Part shown: positions 1 through 5,617 of the stretch, piece by piece
Numbering within the stretch: the stretch's first letter is position 1
How the letters are laid out: the number at the start of each line of letters is the position of its first letter
Assembly: GCA_903859795.1 (NCBI GenBank)
Contig: CAIOOC010000870.1
Span: 1 to 5,636 of the forward strand
Direction of reading: 5' to 3'
DNA length: 5,636 nt
DNA from: an uncultured Bacteroidia bacterium
GTDB taxonomy: Bacteria > Bacteroidota > Bacteroidia > Bacteroidales > Prolixibacteraceae
Notes under the pieces: generated by a model
Told to the model about the DNA's origin: nothing
The model's input: the letters and a program-made list of their open reading frames with translations, nothing else
Databases searched by the model: none
Translations under genes and position numbers: made by a program

Positions 1-3000
1 AAGCATTCAATGTTTCAACTATGGATGTGATGAATGCGGTCCGGAAAAGTAACCTTGATGTTGGTGCTGAGACAATGGAACTTAATAACGTTGAATACAT
101 CATTCGCGGTTTGGGTTATGTAAAAAATTTAAACGACCTTGAGATCTCAGTGGTTGCCGTTCGCAACAATGTCCCGGTTAGGATTAAAGACGTGGCTCAC
201 GTTGCATTTGGCCCAGCAACCCGGCGGGGTGGCCTTGACAAAGCGGGATCAGAAGCCGTCGGAGCTGTAGTTGTTGCACGTTACGGCTCAAACCCGATGG
301 ATGTTATTAATAATGTTAAGGATAAGATAAAGGACTTAGATGCAGGTTTACCGCAAAAAACACTTCCTGACGGAACTGTTTCAAAAGTGACAATAGTCCC
401 CTTCTACGACAGGACCGGGCTGATCCGCGAAACGATTGGTACACTTGAATCGGCCCTTTCCCACGAAATTCTGATCAGCATCATTGTTATCATAGTTCTT
501 GTTATGAATCTCAGGGCATCACTGATTGTTGCCGGGCTATTGCCCATCGGGGTTTTGATGACATTTATACTGATGCGCCTGTTCGGCGTTGAAGCGAATA
601 TTGTCGCCCTGTCCGGAATTGCAATCGCAATTGGAGTAATGGTTGACATTGGGATTGTAGACGTGGAAAATATCCTGCGACACCTTGATATGCCCGAAAA
701 TAAAGGGATCAGGGGAAAGAATCTGCTTGGAGTAATCTACCTCGCGATGACAGAAGTGCGGGCTGCGGTGGTTACCTCAATTGCAACAACAATCGTGAGT
801 TTTCTGCCCGTTTTTGCGATGCAGGCTGCCGAGGGGAAGTTGTTTCACCCGTTGGCATTGACCAAAACGTTCGCCCTGGTATCTGCATTTCTTCTTGGGA
901 TTATTATATTACCTACATTAACATACCTTTTCTTTTCAATTCGCATCGATACCCAAAAGATTCGTAAGGTATGGAATGGTGCTTTGGTTGTGGCAGGAAT
1001 TCTTTTTATCATGATTTGGGATACCTGGCCTGCTCTGGCGCTGATTGCGATAGGTATAAATAATATCGTGGATTACAAGTGGCCTGATTACCGCAGGGAT
1101 CTCCCGAATTACATCAACATCGCTATTACTGTTCTGGTAGCATCCTGGTATCTCACGATAGAATGGCTACCGCTGGGCGCCCACAACTCTATCCTGGCAA
1201 ACTTCCTGTTCGTGGGTGGGATTATTGGGGTAATTCTTGCACTGCTGATGTCAATGGTTCATTTTTATCAGGATATTATGCGATGGGCTTTAGCACACAA
1301 ACGGAAATTCCTTATTATTCCTGCTGTTACCTTTGTTTTCGGACTACTGGTCTGGCTTGGATTCGATAAAACATTCGGATTTATTGCCACCGGTGCTGAA
1401 AAAATGGGGTGGAAAAGCTTCAGGCAAACTGCTTTTTGGCAACATCCGTCAAATACATTTCCAGGGACAGGAAAGGAGTTTATGCCTTCTCTCAACGAAG
1501 GTTCCTTCCTTTTGATGCCAACGAGCATGCCTCATTCAAGCATCGAAAAGAATCTTGAGTACATCAAAATTCTCGATAAGCACCTTACTGCGATTCCCGA
1601 GGTTGAGGTAGCCGTTGGAAAATGGGGGCGCGTCAATTCGGCGCTCGATCCTGCACCGGTGCAGATGTTTGAGAACACGATAAATTATCGGTCTGAATAC
1701 ATTCTTGACGAAAACGGGCAACGACAGAAATTCAACGTGGATGGGAATGGAAATTTTGTAATGAATATTGCAGAAATAAGAAAAGCAATAGAAATAAATA
1801 GGAATAAAATAGAAATAAGTGGAAATAAGAAAGAATTTGATGGGAATAGAATTAAGGAGATAAAGTATAATAAGTATAAAGAGGTTTTTTTAATTAATAT
1901 TGATAATAAGTTGGTTACCATAGAAAGGCCCTATTCTGATAATTCAACAAGTTTCAATCAGTTTCAATTTATTTCTGCAAATTTCAATTTGTTTCAAACC
2001 ATCTCTGCCAATTTCAATCAATTTCTGATACAGGATAATAACGGTGAGTACTTCCGTCAGTGGCGGCCTCAAATAAAAAAGCCAGACGATATCTGGAACG
2101 AGATAGTAAAAGTAACCAATATTCCGGGCCTGACATCAGCGCCAAAATTACAGCCGATCGAAACGCGGCTGGTAATGCTTTCGACAGGAATGCGTGCACC
2201 AATGGGGCTGAAAGTCTATGGTCCGGATCTCGAAGCGATCGAGAAGGCGGGCATGCAACTTGAGCAGGCCCTGAAAGATGTCCCATCTGTCAAAGGTTCG
2301 TCGGTCTTCTATGATCGGGCAGTTGGCGCACCTTATCTGGAGATAAAACTTAACCGTGAGGCGATGGCACGATATGGGATGACTGTCAGTGATGTGCAGG
2401 AAATACTTCAGGTGGCTGTTGGCGGGATGGCTTTGTCGTCATCGGTTGAAGGGCGTGAAAGATTCCCGATCAGGGTCAGGTATGCTCGTGAATTGCGCGA
2501 TAATCCAGACGATATAAAACGAATTTTAATCCCTGCGACAAATGGCACTCAGGTTCCGCTTGGTGAAATTGCCGATATCGATTACAACCGTGGTGCTCAG
2601 ATGATCCGCAGTGAAAATACTTTTTTAAACGGATATGTAATCTTCGATAAAATTGCAGGGAAGGCAGAGGTGGACGTGGTTGATGAAGCGGCAGAAATTC
2701 TACGGCAAAAAATAAAATCAGGCTCACTTGTACTCTCACCTGGCGTATCGTACAAATTTGCAGGCAATTATGAGAATCAGTTTAGGGCGACAAAGCGATT
2801 GGCGATTGTAATTCCCATTAGTCTTCTGCTGATATTTTTGCTGTTATACTTTCAGTTCAGGACGGTCACTGCATCATTTATTCACTTTTCGGGGGTTTTC
2901 GTTGCCTTTGCCGGTGGTTTTATCATGTTGTGGCTATATGGGCAGGATTGGTTCCTCAATTTTTCAGTGGGTGGTATCAACCTGAGAGACCTATTCCAGA

Positions 3001-3365
3001 TGCATCCCGTTAATTTAAGTGTGGCTGTCTGGGTGGGATTTATCGCCTTGTTTGGAATCGCGACAAACGACGGGGTGATCATGGGAACCTACATTCACCA
3101 GGTATTTGAGGAGCGACATCCGGCAACTGTGCACGATGTGCGCGAAGCCGTGGTTTCAGCCGGGATGAGGCGTGTCCGCCCTGCGATGATGACTACTGCT
3201 GTTGCAGTAATCGCCCTTTTACCTGTATTATCATCAAATGGCAAAGGGTCTGACATCATGATTCCAATGGCAATTCCCATGTTTGGTGGTTTGGTTATTC
3301 AGGTAATGACAGTCTTTGTAGTGCCAATGTTTCAGGCGATGTGGAGGGAAAGAGGATTGAAGTAG
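1..3365 (+). CDS. cusA: CusA-like heavy-metal RND efflux permease, 5' partial
   Basis: Inner-membrane, proton-driven permease of a tripartite Cu(I)/Ag(I) pump. The reading frame is open from base 3 (A-F-N-V-S-T before the first ATG at 21), so the true start, roughly 190 residues earlier judging from E. coli CusA, is off the window. Visible in order: the end of the N-terminal periplasmic region (to about 440), TM2-TM6 (about 465-930), an extra hydrophobic region (975-1268), TM7 (1299-1362), the C-terminal periplasmic porter domain (1480-2790), and TM8-TM12 (2795-3345). The TM4 motif AIAIGVMVD...VEN has Asp at 645-647 and Glu at 666-668, matching CusA D405 and its following Glu; Ala at 627-629 stands where CzcA has an extra Asp. 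The metal-site methionines (E. coli M573, M623, M672) align with ATG at 1515, 1665 and 2175. A repeat-derived insertion of about 90 residues (1741-2035) interrupts the porter domain in frame. It is probably co-transcribed with the channel gene downstream. Family is certain; Cu/Ag specificity is inferred from the conserved residues. Confidence 0.93.
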   Translation, partial: AFNVSTMDVMNAVRKSNLDVGAETMELNNVEYIIRGLGYVKNLNDLEISVVAVRNNVPVRIKDVAHVAFGPATRRGGLDKAGSEAVGAVVVARYGSNPMDVINNVKDKIKDLDAGLPQKTLPDGTVSKVTIVPFYDRTGLIRETIGTLESALSHEILISIIVIIVLVMNLRASLIVAGLLPIGVLMTFILMRLFGVEANIVALSGIAIAIGVMVDIGIVDVENILRHLDMPENKGIRGKNLLGVIYLAMTEVRAAVVTSIATTIVSFLPVFAMQAAEGKLFHPLALTKTFALVSAFLLGIIILPTLTYLFFSIRIDTQKIRKVWNGALVVAGILFIMIWDTWPALALIAIGINNIVDYKWPDYRRDLPNYINIAITVLVASWYLTIEWLPLGAHNSILANFLFVGGIIGVILALLMSMVHFYQDIMRWALAHKRKFLIIPAVTFVFGLLVWLGFDKTFGFIATGAEKMGWKSFRQTAFWQHPSNTFPGTGKEFMPSLNEGSFLLMPTSMPHSSIEKNLEYIKILDKHLTAIPEVEVAVGKWGRVNSALDPAPVQMFENTINYRSEYILDENGQRQKFNVDGNGNFVMNIAEIRKAIEINRNKIEISGNKKEFDGNRIKEIKYNKYKEVFLINIDNKLVTIERPYSDNSTSFNQFQFISANFNLFQTISANFNQFLIQDNNGEYFRQWRPQIKKPDDIWNEIVKVTNIPGLTSAPKLQPIETRLVMLSTGMRAPMGLKVYGPDLEAIEKAGMQLEQALKDVPSVKGSSVFYDRAVGAPYLEIKLNREAMARYGMTVSDVQEILQVAVGGMALSSSVEGRERFPIRVRYARELRDNPDDIKRILIPATNGTQVPLGEIADIDYNRGAQMIRSENTFLNGYVIFDKIAGKAEVDVVDEAAEILRQKIKSGSLVLSPGVSYKFAGNYENQFRATKRLAIVIPISLLLIFLLLYFQFRTVTASFIHFSGVFVAFAGGFIMLWLYGQDWFLNFSVGGINLRDLFQMHPVNLSVAVWVGFIALFGIATNDGVIMGTYIHQVFEERHPATVHDVREAVVSAGMRRVRPAMMTTAVAVIALLPVLSSNGKGSDIMIPMAIPMFGGLVIQVMTVFVVPMFQAMWRERGLK
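975..1268 (+). other. Extra hydrophobic region between TM6 and TM7 of CusA
   Basis: Within the permease, about 98 codons encode roughly three further membrane-spanning stretches (about 978-1045, 1110-1170 and 1193-1268) separated by short polar segments such as DYKWPDYRRDLPN. E. coli CusA has only a short cytoplasmic linker here, so the protein departs from the standard 12-helix layout. I recall long CusA-like permeases of Bacteroidota carrying such an extension, so I read it as lineage-typical rather than a local accident. Its role is unknown. Base composition matches the surrounding gene, unlike the repeat insertion further down. Confidence 0.6.
1773..1853 (+). repeat. Decamer array, + orientation, inside cusA (left arm of copy 1)
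   Basis: GAAAT/GGAAT-type units begin at 1791, 1801, 1812, 1822, 1833 and 1843, so spacing alternates 10 and 11 bases (mean 10.5). Two units make 21 bases, exactly seven codons, and the protein shows heptads such as EINRNKI and EISGNKK starting at 1791 and 1812. Looser, more diverged units extend left to about 1743 and right to about 1880. The units match the intergenic arrays at 3366 and 5431. The stretch is far more A-rich than the flanking cusA sequence. Confidence 0.85.
1944..2033 (-). repeat. Decamer array, inverted orientation, inside cusA (right arm of copy 1)
   Basis: Nine consecutive 10-base units of the type nTTTCAAnnn or nTTTCTnnn run without a phase slip. They group into three 30-base repeats (1944-1973, 1974-2003, 2004-2033), read in frame as ten-residue repeats such as SANFNLFQTI and SANFNQFLIQ. 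On the - strand this is the same GAAAT family as the left arm: the 14 bases at 1962-1975 are the exact reverse complement of 5471-5484 in the array after cusC. Between the two arms lies an AT-rich core (about 1854-1943) containing GGCCCT at 1927-1932. Confidence 0.88.
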
Positions 3366-3454
3366 GGATATAGATAGAAATAAAAAAAGGAAATAAATTG
3401 AAGTGGGCAAGGGGAAATAAATAGAAATACATTGAAATTTGGTTGAAATAAACG
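3366..3454 (+). repeat. Decamer array, + orientation, between cusA and the four-helix-bundle gene
   Basis: It starts directly after the cusA stop codon. Units begin at about 3366, 3377, 3390, 3400, 3414, 3424, 3434 and 3445; the best matches are GAAATAAATT (3390-3399), GAAATAAATA (3414-3423) and GAAATACATT (3424-3433). Phase is less regular than in the other arrays, with some 13-14-base units. The 17 bases at 3413-3429 recur as an exact reverse complement at 4023-4039, making this the left arm of a pair that encloses the four-helix-bundle gene. Confidence 0.85.
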
Positions 3455-3528
3455 ATTGTAAAACGATTCTTTTGTCGGATAATATATTTAAATTCAATAG
3501 GTTAACATCTATAAATTCTCTAAAAATT

Positions 3529-3933
3529 ATGATCATGGAGAATCAAAACTATATTGAATTGAAGAACCTGGAAGTATATAAGCTGTCAAGAAAGTTATCC
3601 CCGATTGCATGGATAATATTTTGCAGAATGTCTTTTGAAGATAAAAAACATATAGGGAATCAATTTTTAAGATCTGTGGATTCAGTCGGTGCAAATATTG
3701 CGGAAAGTTATGGTGGATATCATTATCTTGATAAGATTCGGTTTTATTATAACTGTAGGGCATCTCATTTTGAGGCTTTTATACATTGGCTCGAATTATT
3801 GTCAGAGAGAGAAAAAATCTCAAAGGAAGAGTTCGAAAACATTAAAGGAATGGCTTCTGTATTACTTATCAAGCTTAATAACTTCATTGCAATCACAACT
3901 AAAAAAGGCAGAGAAAGTCATGATAAAACATGA
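3529..3933 (+). CDS. Four-helix-bundle protein (23S rRNA intervening-sequence protein family)
   Basis: A 134-residue soluble protein of the S23/IVP family (TIGR02436-like). The family hallmarks are clear: an opening L-x-V-Y-K-L-S-R-K-L segment, then GNQFLRSVDSVGANIAESYG followed by Y-H-Y-x-D-K-I-R-F, an aromatic helix (HFEAFIHWLELL), and a closing helix after EREKISKEEFE. Length matches the usual 115-135 residues, so it looks intact. The ATG at 3529 is preferred, with ATG at 3535 equally possible; an upstream TTG at 3439 lies in the repeat array and its added residues do not resemble the family. No clear Shine-Dalgarno site is visible. Members are known from 23S rRNA intervening sequences, and the related Avd protein serves diversity-generating retroelements; biochemical function of stand-alone members is unknown. 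It has no evident link to metal efflux, and its AT-rich composition and repeat-bounded position suggest it arrived as an insertion. Confidence 0.9.
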   Translation: MIMENQNYIELKNLEVYKLSRKLSPIAWIIFCRMSFEDKKHIGNQFLRSVDSVGANIAESYGGYHYLDKIRFYYNCRASHFEAFIHWLELLSEREKISKEEFENIKGMASVLLIKLNNFIAITTKKGRESHDKT

Positions 3934-4009
3934 ACCCAATTTTAAAGGCTGTTCACCCGGAAAACAAGCCTGGTTTAAGTTTATCTTCAATGCTTCATCT
4001 TTTAACAGG

Positions 4010-5437
4010 ATGAAAAACAACTTATTTCTATTTATTTCCATAATTTTCTTTTTATTCCCATCAAATTATGCCTGGTCCCAGGATTCTTTGATGCATTATC
4101 TTGCGATTTCAGCAAAAAACAATCCTGCCGTTTTGCAGAAATATGCTGAATACCAGGCAGCCCTGCAGAAGATTCCCCAGGTAGGCAGTTTACCCGACCC
4201 CGAACTAAGTACCGGGATCTTTCTTAGCCCGATGGAACTGGTTTCGGGTAAACAGGTTGCCGATATCCGGCTGATGCAAATGTTCCCCTGGTTTGGAGTG
4301 TTAAAGAATGCCAAAGATGAAATGGGATTGATGGCCAAAGCGAAATTTGAGTTATTTCGTGACGCCAAACTTCAGGTATTTTATGATGTGCAGCGTGCAT
4401 GGTATGATCTGAACCGGATAAAGCAGAATATCAGGATCTCGGAAAAGAATATTGCGCTGCTTCGTACGATTGAAAGATTGGCTGTTGTAAAATTTAAAGC
4501 TGGTCCTTCAGCGGGTAGTGCCACTCAGCCATTAAATGCCGGATTGCAGGTTACAGTCCAGTACGCTGGTGTCGGATCATCCGGTATGAACAGTATGAGT
4601 GGAAATCAAGGCAATAATGTTGGGTCAGGTTCAAACCTGCCTCCGTCATCAATGCCCGGCAACGCCATGGGATCCTCATCAGGAAGTTCTGGTCTTACCG
4701 ATATTTACCGTATCCAGATTGAAATTGGTGATCTTGTGAATGCTATAGAATTACTTAAATCGCAAAGCCAGACAATTGCAGCTCAGTTAAACAGCTACCT
4801 GAACAGGCCGTTAAAGGCTGAAGTGTCACTCCCTGATACATTGATAGCCAATCCCTTTCAGCCATCGCTTATGGTGATATCAGACAGTATACATAGTAAC
4901 AATCCGATGCTTGGGATGCTTCAGTATGAGCAAAAATCGCTGGATGCACGGAAGCAGATGGTTAGCCATATGGGCTATCCAATGGTTGGAATTGGTCTTA
5001 ATTATTCACTCATTAATAAAAGCGATATGTCAATTTCACCGATGAACGGGAAAGATATGATCATGCCGATGGTAACGGTTACTTTACCGATTTACCGGAA
5101 AAAATACAAGGCGATGCAGGCGGAAGCTGATTTATTAAAATCGGCCTCGTCCTATAATTATCAGGCTACTGCCAATGCGCTTCAGACCGAGTATTACCAG
5201 GCAATGCAATTGTTTCTTGATGCACACCGACGTCTGAAGCTTTATAAGGAACAGTATCAGCTGGCCTCAAAATCTCTTAATATCATGGTCAAAAGTTTTG
5301 GCACCTCGCAGACCGATCTGACAGGAATTTTGCGTGTCAGGCAACAGACTCTTGAATATGAAAACAAACAAACAGAAGCTGTTGCAGACCTGAATATTTC
5401 GATTGCATGGCTTAAAAGATTAAGTTGTGTGGAATAA
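4010..5437 (+). CDS. cusC: CusC/TolC-family outer-membrane efflux channel
   Basis: A 475-residue outer-membrane channel of the TolC superfamily, which would dock with the CusA-type permease and an adaptor to release metal ions outside the cell. The ATG at 4010 begins a good Sec signal peptide (M-K-N-N, then a Phe/Ile/Leu core, cleavage probably after AWSQ), which decides the start. An in-frame ATG at 3920 overlaps the previous gene by 14 bases but would put about 30 extra residues before the signal. The mature part shows the TolC repeats: a first half with NPAVLQKYAEYQAALQKIPQ and LPDPELSTGIF, and a second half with NPMLGMLQYEQKSLDARK and MNGKDMIMPMVTVTLPIYRK, a combination typical of Bacteroidota metal-efflux channels. 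A low-complexity Gly/Ser/Asn/Met insertion (about 4504-4690) breaks the first helical hairpin. No lipobox Cys follows the signal, unlike E. coli CusC. The signal core is encoded by a repeat arm and the stop codon lies in another array. Confidence 0.92.
   Translation: MKNNLFLFISIIFFLFPSNYAWSQDSLMHYLAISAKNNPAVLQKYAEYQAALQKIPQVGSLPDPELSTGIFLSPMELVSGKQVADIRLMQMFPWFGVLKNAKDEMGLMAKAKFELFRDAKLQVFYDVQRAWYDLNRIKQNIRISEKNIALLRTIERLAVVKFKAGPSAGSATQPLNAGLQVTVQYAGVGSSGMNSMSGNQGNNVGSGSNLPPSSMPGNAMGSSSGSSGLTDIYRIQIEIGDLVNAIELLKSQSQTIAAQLNSYLNRPLKAEVSLPDTLIANPFQPSLMVISDSIHSNNPMLGMLQYEQKSLDARKQMVSHMGYPMVGIGLNYSLINKSDMSISPMNGKDMIMPMVTVTLPIYRKKYKAMQAEADLLKSASSYNYQATANALQTEYYQAMQLFLDAHRRLKLYKEQYQLASKSLNIMVKSFGTSQTDLTGILRVRQQTLEYENKQTEAVADLNISIAWLKRLSCVE
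4021..4060 (-). repeat. Decamer array, inverted orientation, in the cusC signal-peptide region
   Basis: Four 10-base units in exact phase: CTTATTTCTA, TTTATTTCCA, TAATTTTCTT and TTTATTCCCA. Bases 4023-4039 are the exact reverse complement of 3413-3429, so this is the right arm of the pair around the four-helix-bundle gene. The units also code for the Phe/Leu/Ile core of the CusC signal peptide, which by itself favours T-rich codons. Part of the resemblance could therefore be coincidence, although the 17-base exact match and the phase argue against that. Confidence 0.65.
4504..4690 (+). other. Gly/Ser/Asn/Met-rich insertion in the CusC helical hairpin
   Basis: About 62 codons lie between VVKFKAG and GLTDIYRIQIEI, which in ordinary TolC-family proteins are almost adjacent (K-A-G, a short turn, then D-[VL]-x-R-x-Q). 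The inserted stretch is dominated by Gly, Ser, Asn and Pro and carries four spaced Met residues (as in GMNSMSG and SSMPGNAMG). It has no predicted regular structure and falls at a turn expected at the periplasmic end of the hairpin. Met-rich flexible segments in copper proteins often bind Cu(I), so a metal-capturing role is plausible but not shown. Confidence 0.7.
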
Positions 5438-5510
5438 ATTGAAATTGACAGAAATATATTGAAAACGGTAGAAATAAATTGAAATCTAAAGGAATATATA
5501 GAAATTCGAA
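5431..5510 (+). repeat. Decamer array, + orientation, downstream of cusC (left arm of copy 3)
   Basis: Eight 10-base units run without a slip from 5431: GGAATAAATT at 5431, then units opening with GAAAT, GAAAA or GGAAT at 5441, 5451, 5461, 5471, 5481, 5491 and 5501. The first half of each 20-base pair is more conserved (GAAATAAATT or GAAATATATT) than the second (GAAATTGACA, GAAAACGGTA, GAAATCTAAA). The TAA stop codon of cusC (5435-5437) is part of the first unit. No transcription terminator is visible here. Confidence 0.88.
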
Positions 5511-5548
5511 AGTGGGAGAGATTGCAGGGGCCCTGAATCTAATTAACT

Positions 5549-5590
5549 ATTTCAACCATATTCAACCATATTCCAAGCAACTATTTCTTA
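5549..5590 (-). repeat. Decamer array, inverted orientation, downstream of cusC (right arm of copy 3)
   Basis: Two identical decamers TTCAACCATA at 5551-5560 and 5561-5570 are followed by TTCCAAGCAA and CTATTTCTTA in the same 10-base phase. On the - strand these read as GAAAT/GGAAT-type units of the same family. A 38-base core (5511-5548) with the palindrome GGGCCC (5528-5533) separates it from the + oriented array. This arm is shorter and more diverged than the one inside cusA. Confidence 0.7.
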
Positions 5591-5617
5591 AATTAAATTA
5601 TTGTAAATCAGATTGAT

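Larger units (their letters stand above)
3366..4060 (+). mobile_element. Putative foldback element carrying a four-helix-bundle gene
   Basis: This composite consists of the GAAAT array (3366-3454), a spacer of about 75 bases, the four-helix-bundle gene, a 76-base gap, and the inverted array (4021-4060). It separates two genes that normally act together, and its arms belong to the same repeat family seen inside cusA and after cusC. Known parallel: intervening sequences in bacterial 23S rRNA genes (for example in Leptospira) carry a related four-helix-bundle ORF between complementary ends. No transposase, recombinase or target-site duplication is visible and the exact ends are not defined, so mobility is inferred only from the recurrence and the insertion inside cusA. 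Confidence 0.4.

Noticed and set aside
1685..1921. Open frame on the - strand rich in Leu, Ile, Phe and Ser that looks like a membrane protein
   Set aside because: It is the antisense of the A-rich array inside cusA. T-rich codons produce the hydrophobic look and there is no recognisable family.
1741..2035. Assembly error or frameshifted pseudogene in cusA
   Set aside because: The frame is continuous on both sides, the downstream porter domain and TM8-TM12 are intact to a normal C-terminus, and the same repeats occur outside the gene.
3471..3490. Bacteroidota promoter (TTTG ... TAnnTTTG) before the four-helix-bundle gene
   Set aside because: TTTG at 3471-3474 and TATATTTA at 3483-3490 are only 8 bases apart, much less than the roughly 20 needed, and the second element is imperfect.
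3439..3528. TTG start extending the four-helix-bundle protein by 30 residues
   Set aside because: The start lies inside the decamer array and the extra residues do not resemble the family, which normally begins a few residues before the L-x-V-Y motif. ATG at 3529 or 3535 fits better.
3234..3536. Open frame on the - strand across the cusA end and the array
   Set aside because: It is antisense of cusA and of repeat DNA, with low-complexity Ser/Phe/Leu content and no domain.
3529..3933. Avd accessory protein of a diversity-generating retroelement
   Set aside because: Avd shares the fold, but no reverse transcriptase, template repeat or variable repeat is visible. The sequence fits the intervening-sequence protein family better.
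3920..4009. Alternative cusC start at 3920 overlapping the four-helix-bundle gene by 14 bases
   Set aside because: It would place about 30 polar residues before the signal peptide. A purine-rich stretch upstream (AAAGG at 3904-3908) keeps it possible, but the signal peptide favours 4010.
5525..5535. Rho-independent terminator at CAGGG-G-CCCTG
   Set aside because: The palindrome leaves only one base for a loop, so a full-length stem cannot form, and no run of T follows.
5431..5590. CRISPR array
   Set aside because: Units are 10 bases with drifting sequence and no spacers of constant length, and there are no cas genes.
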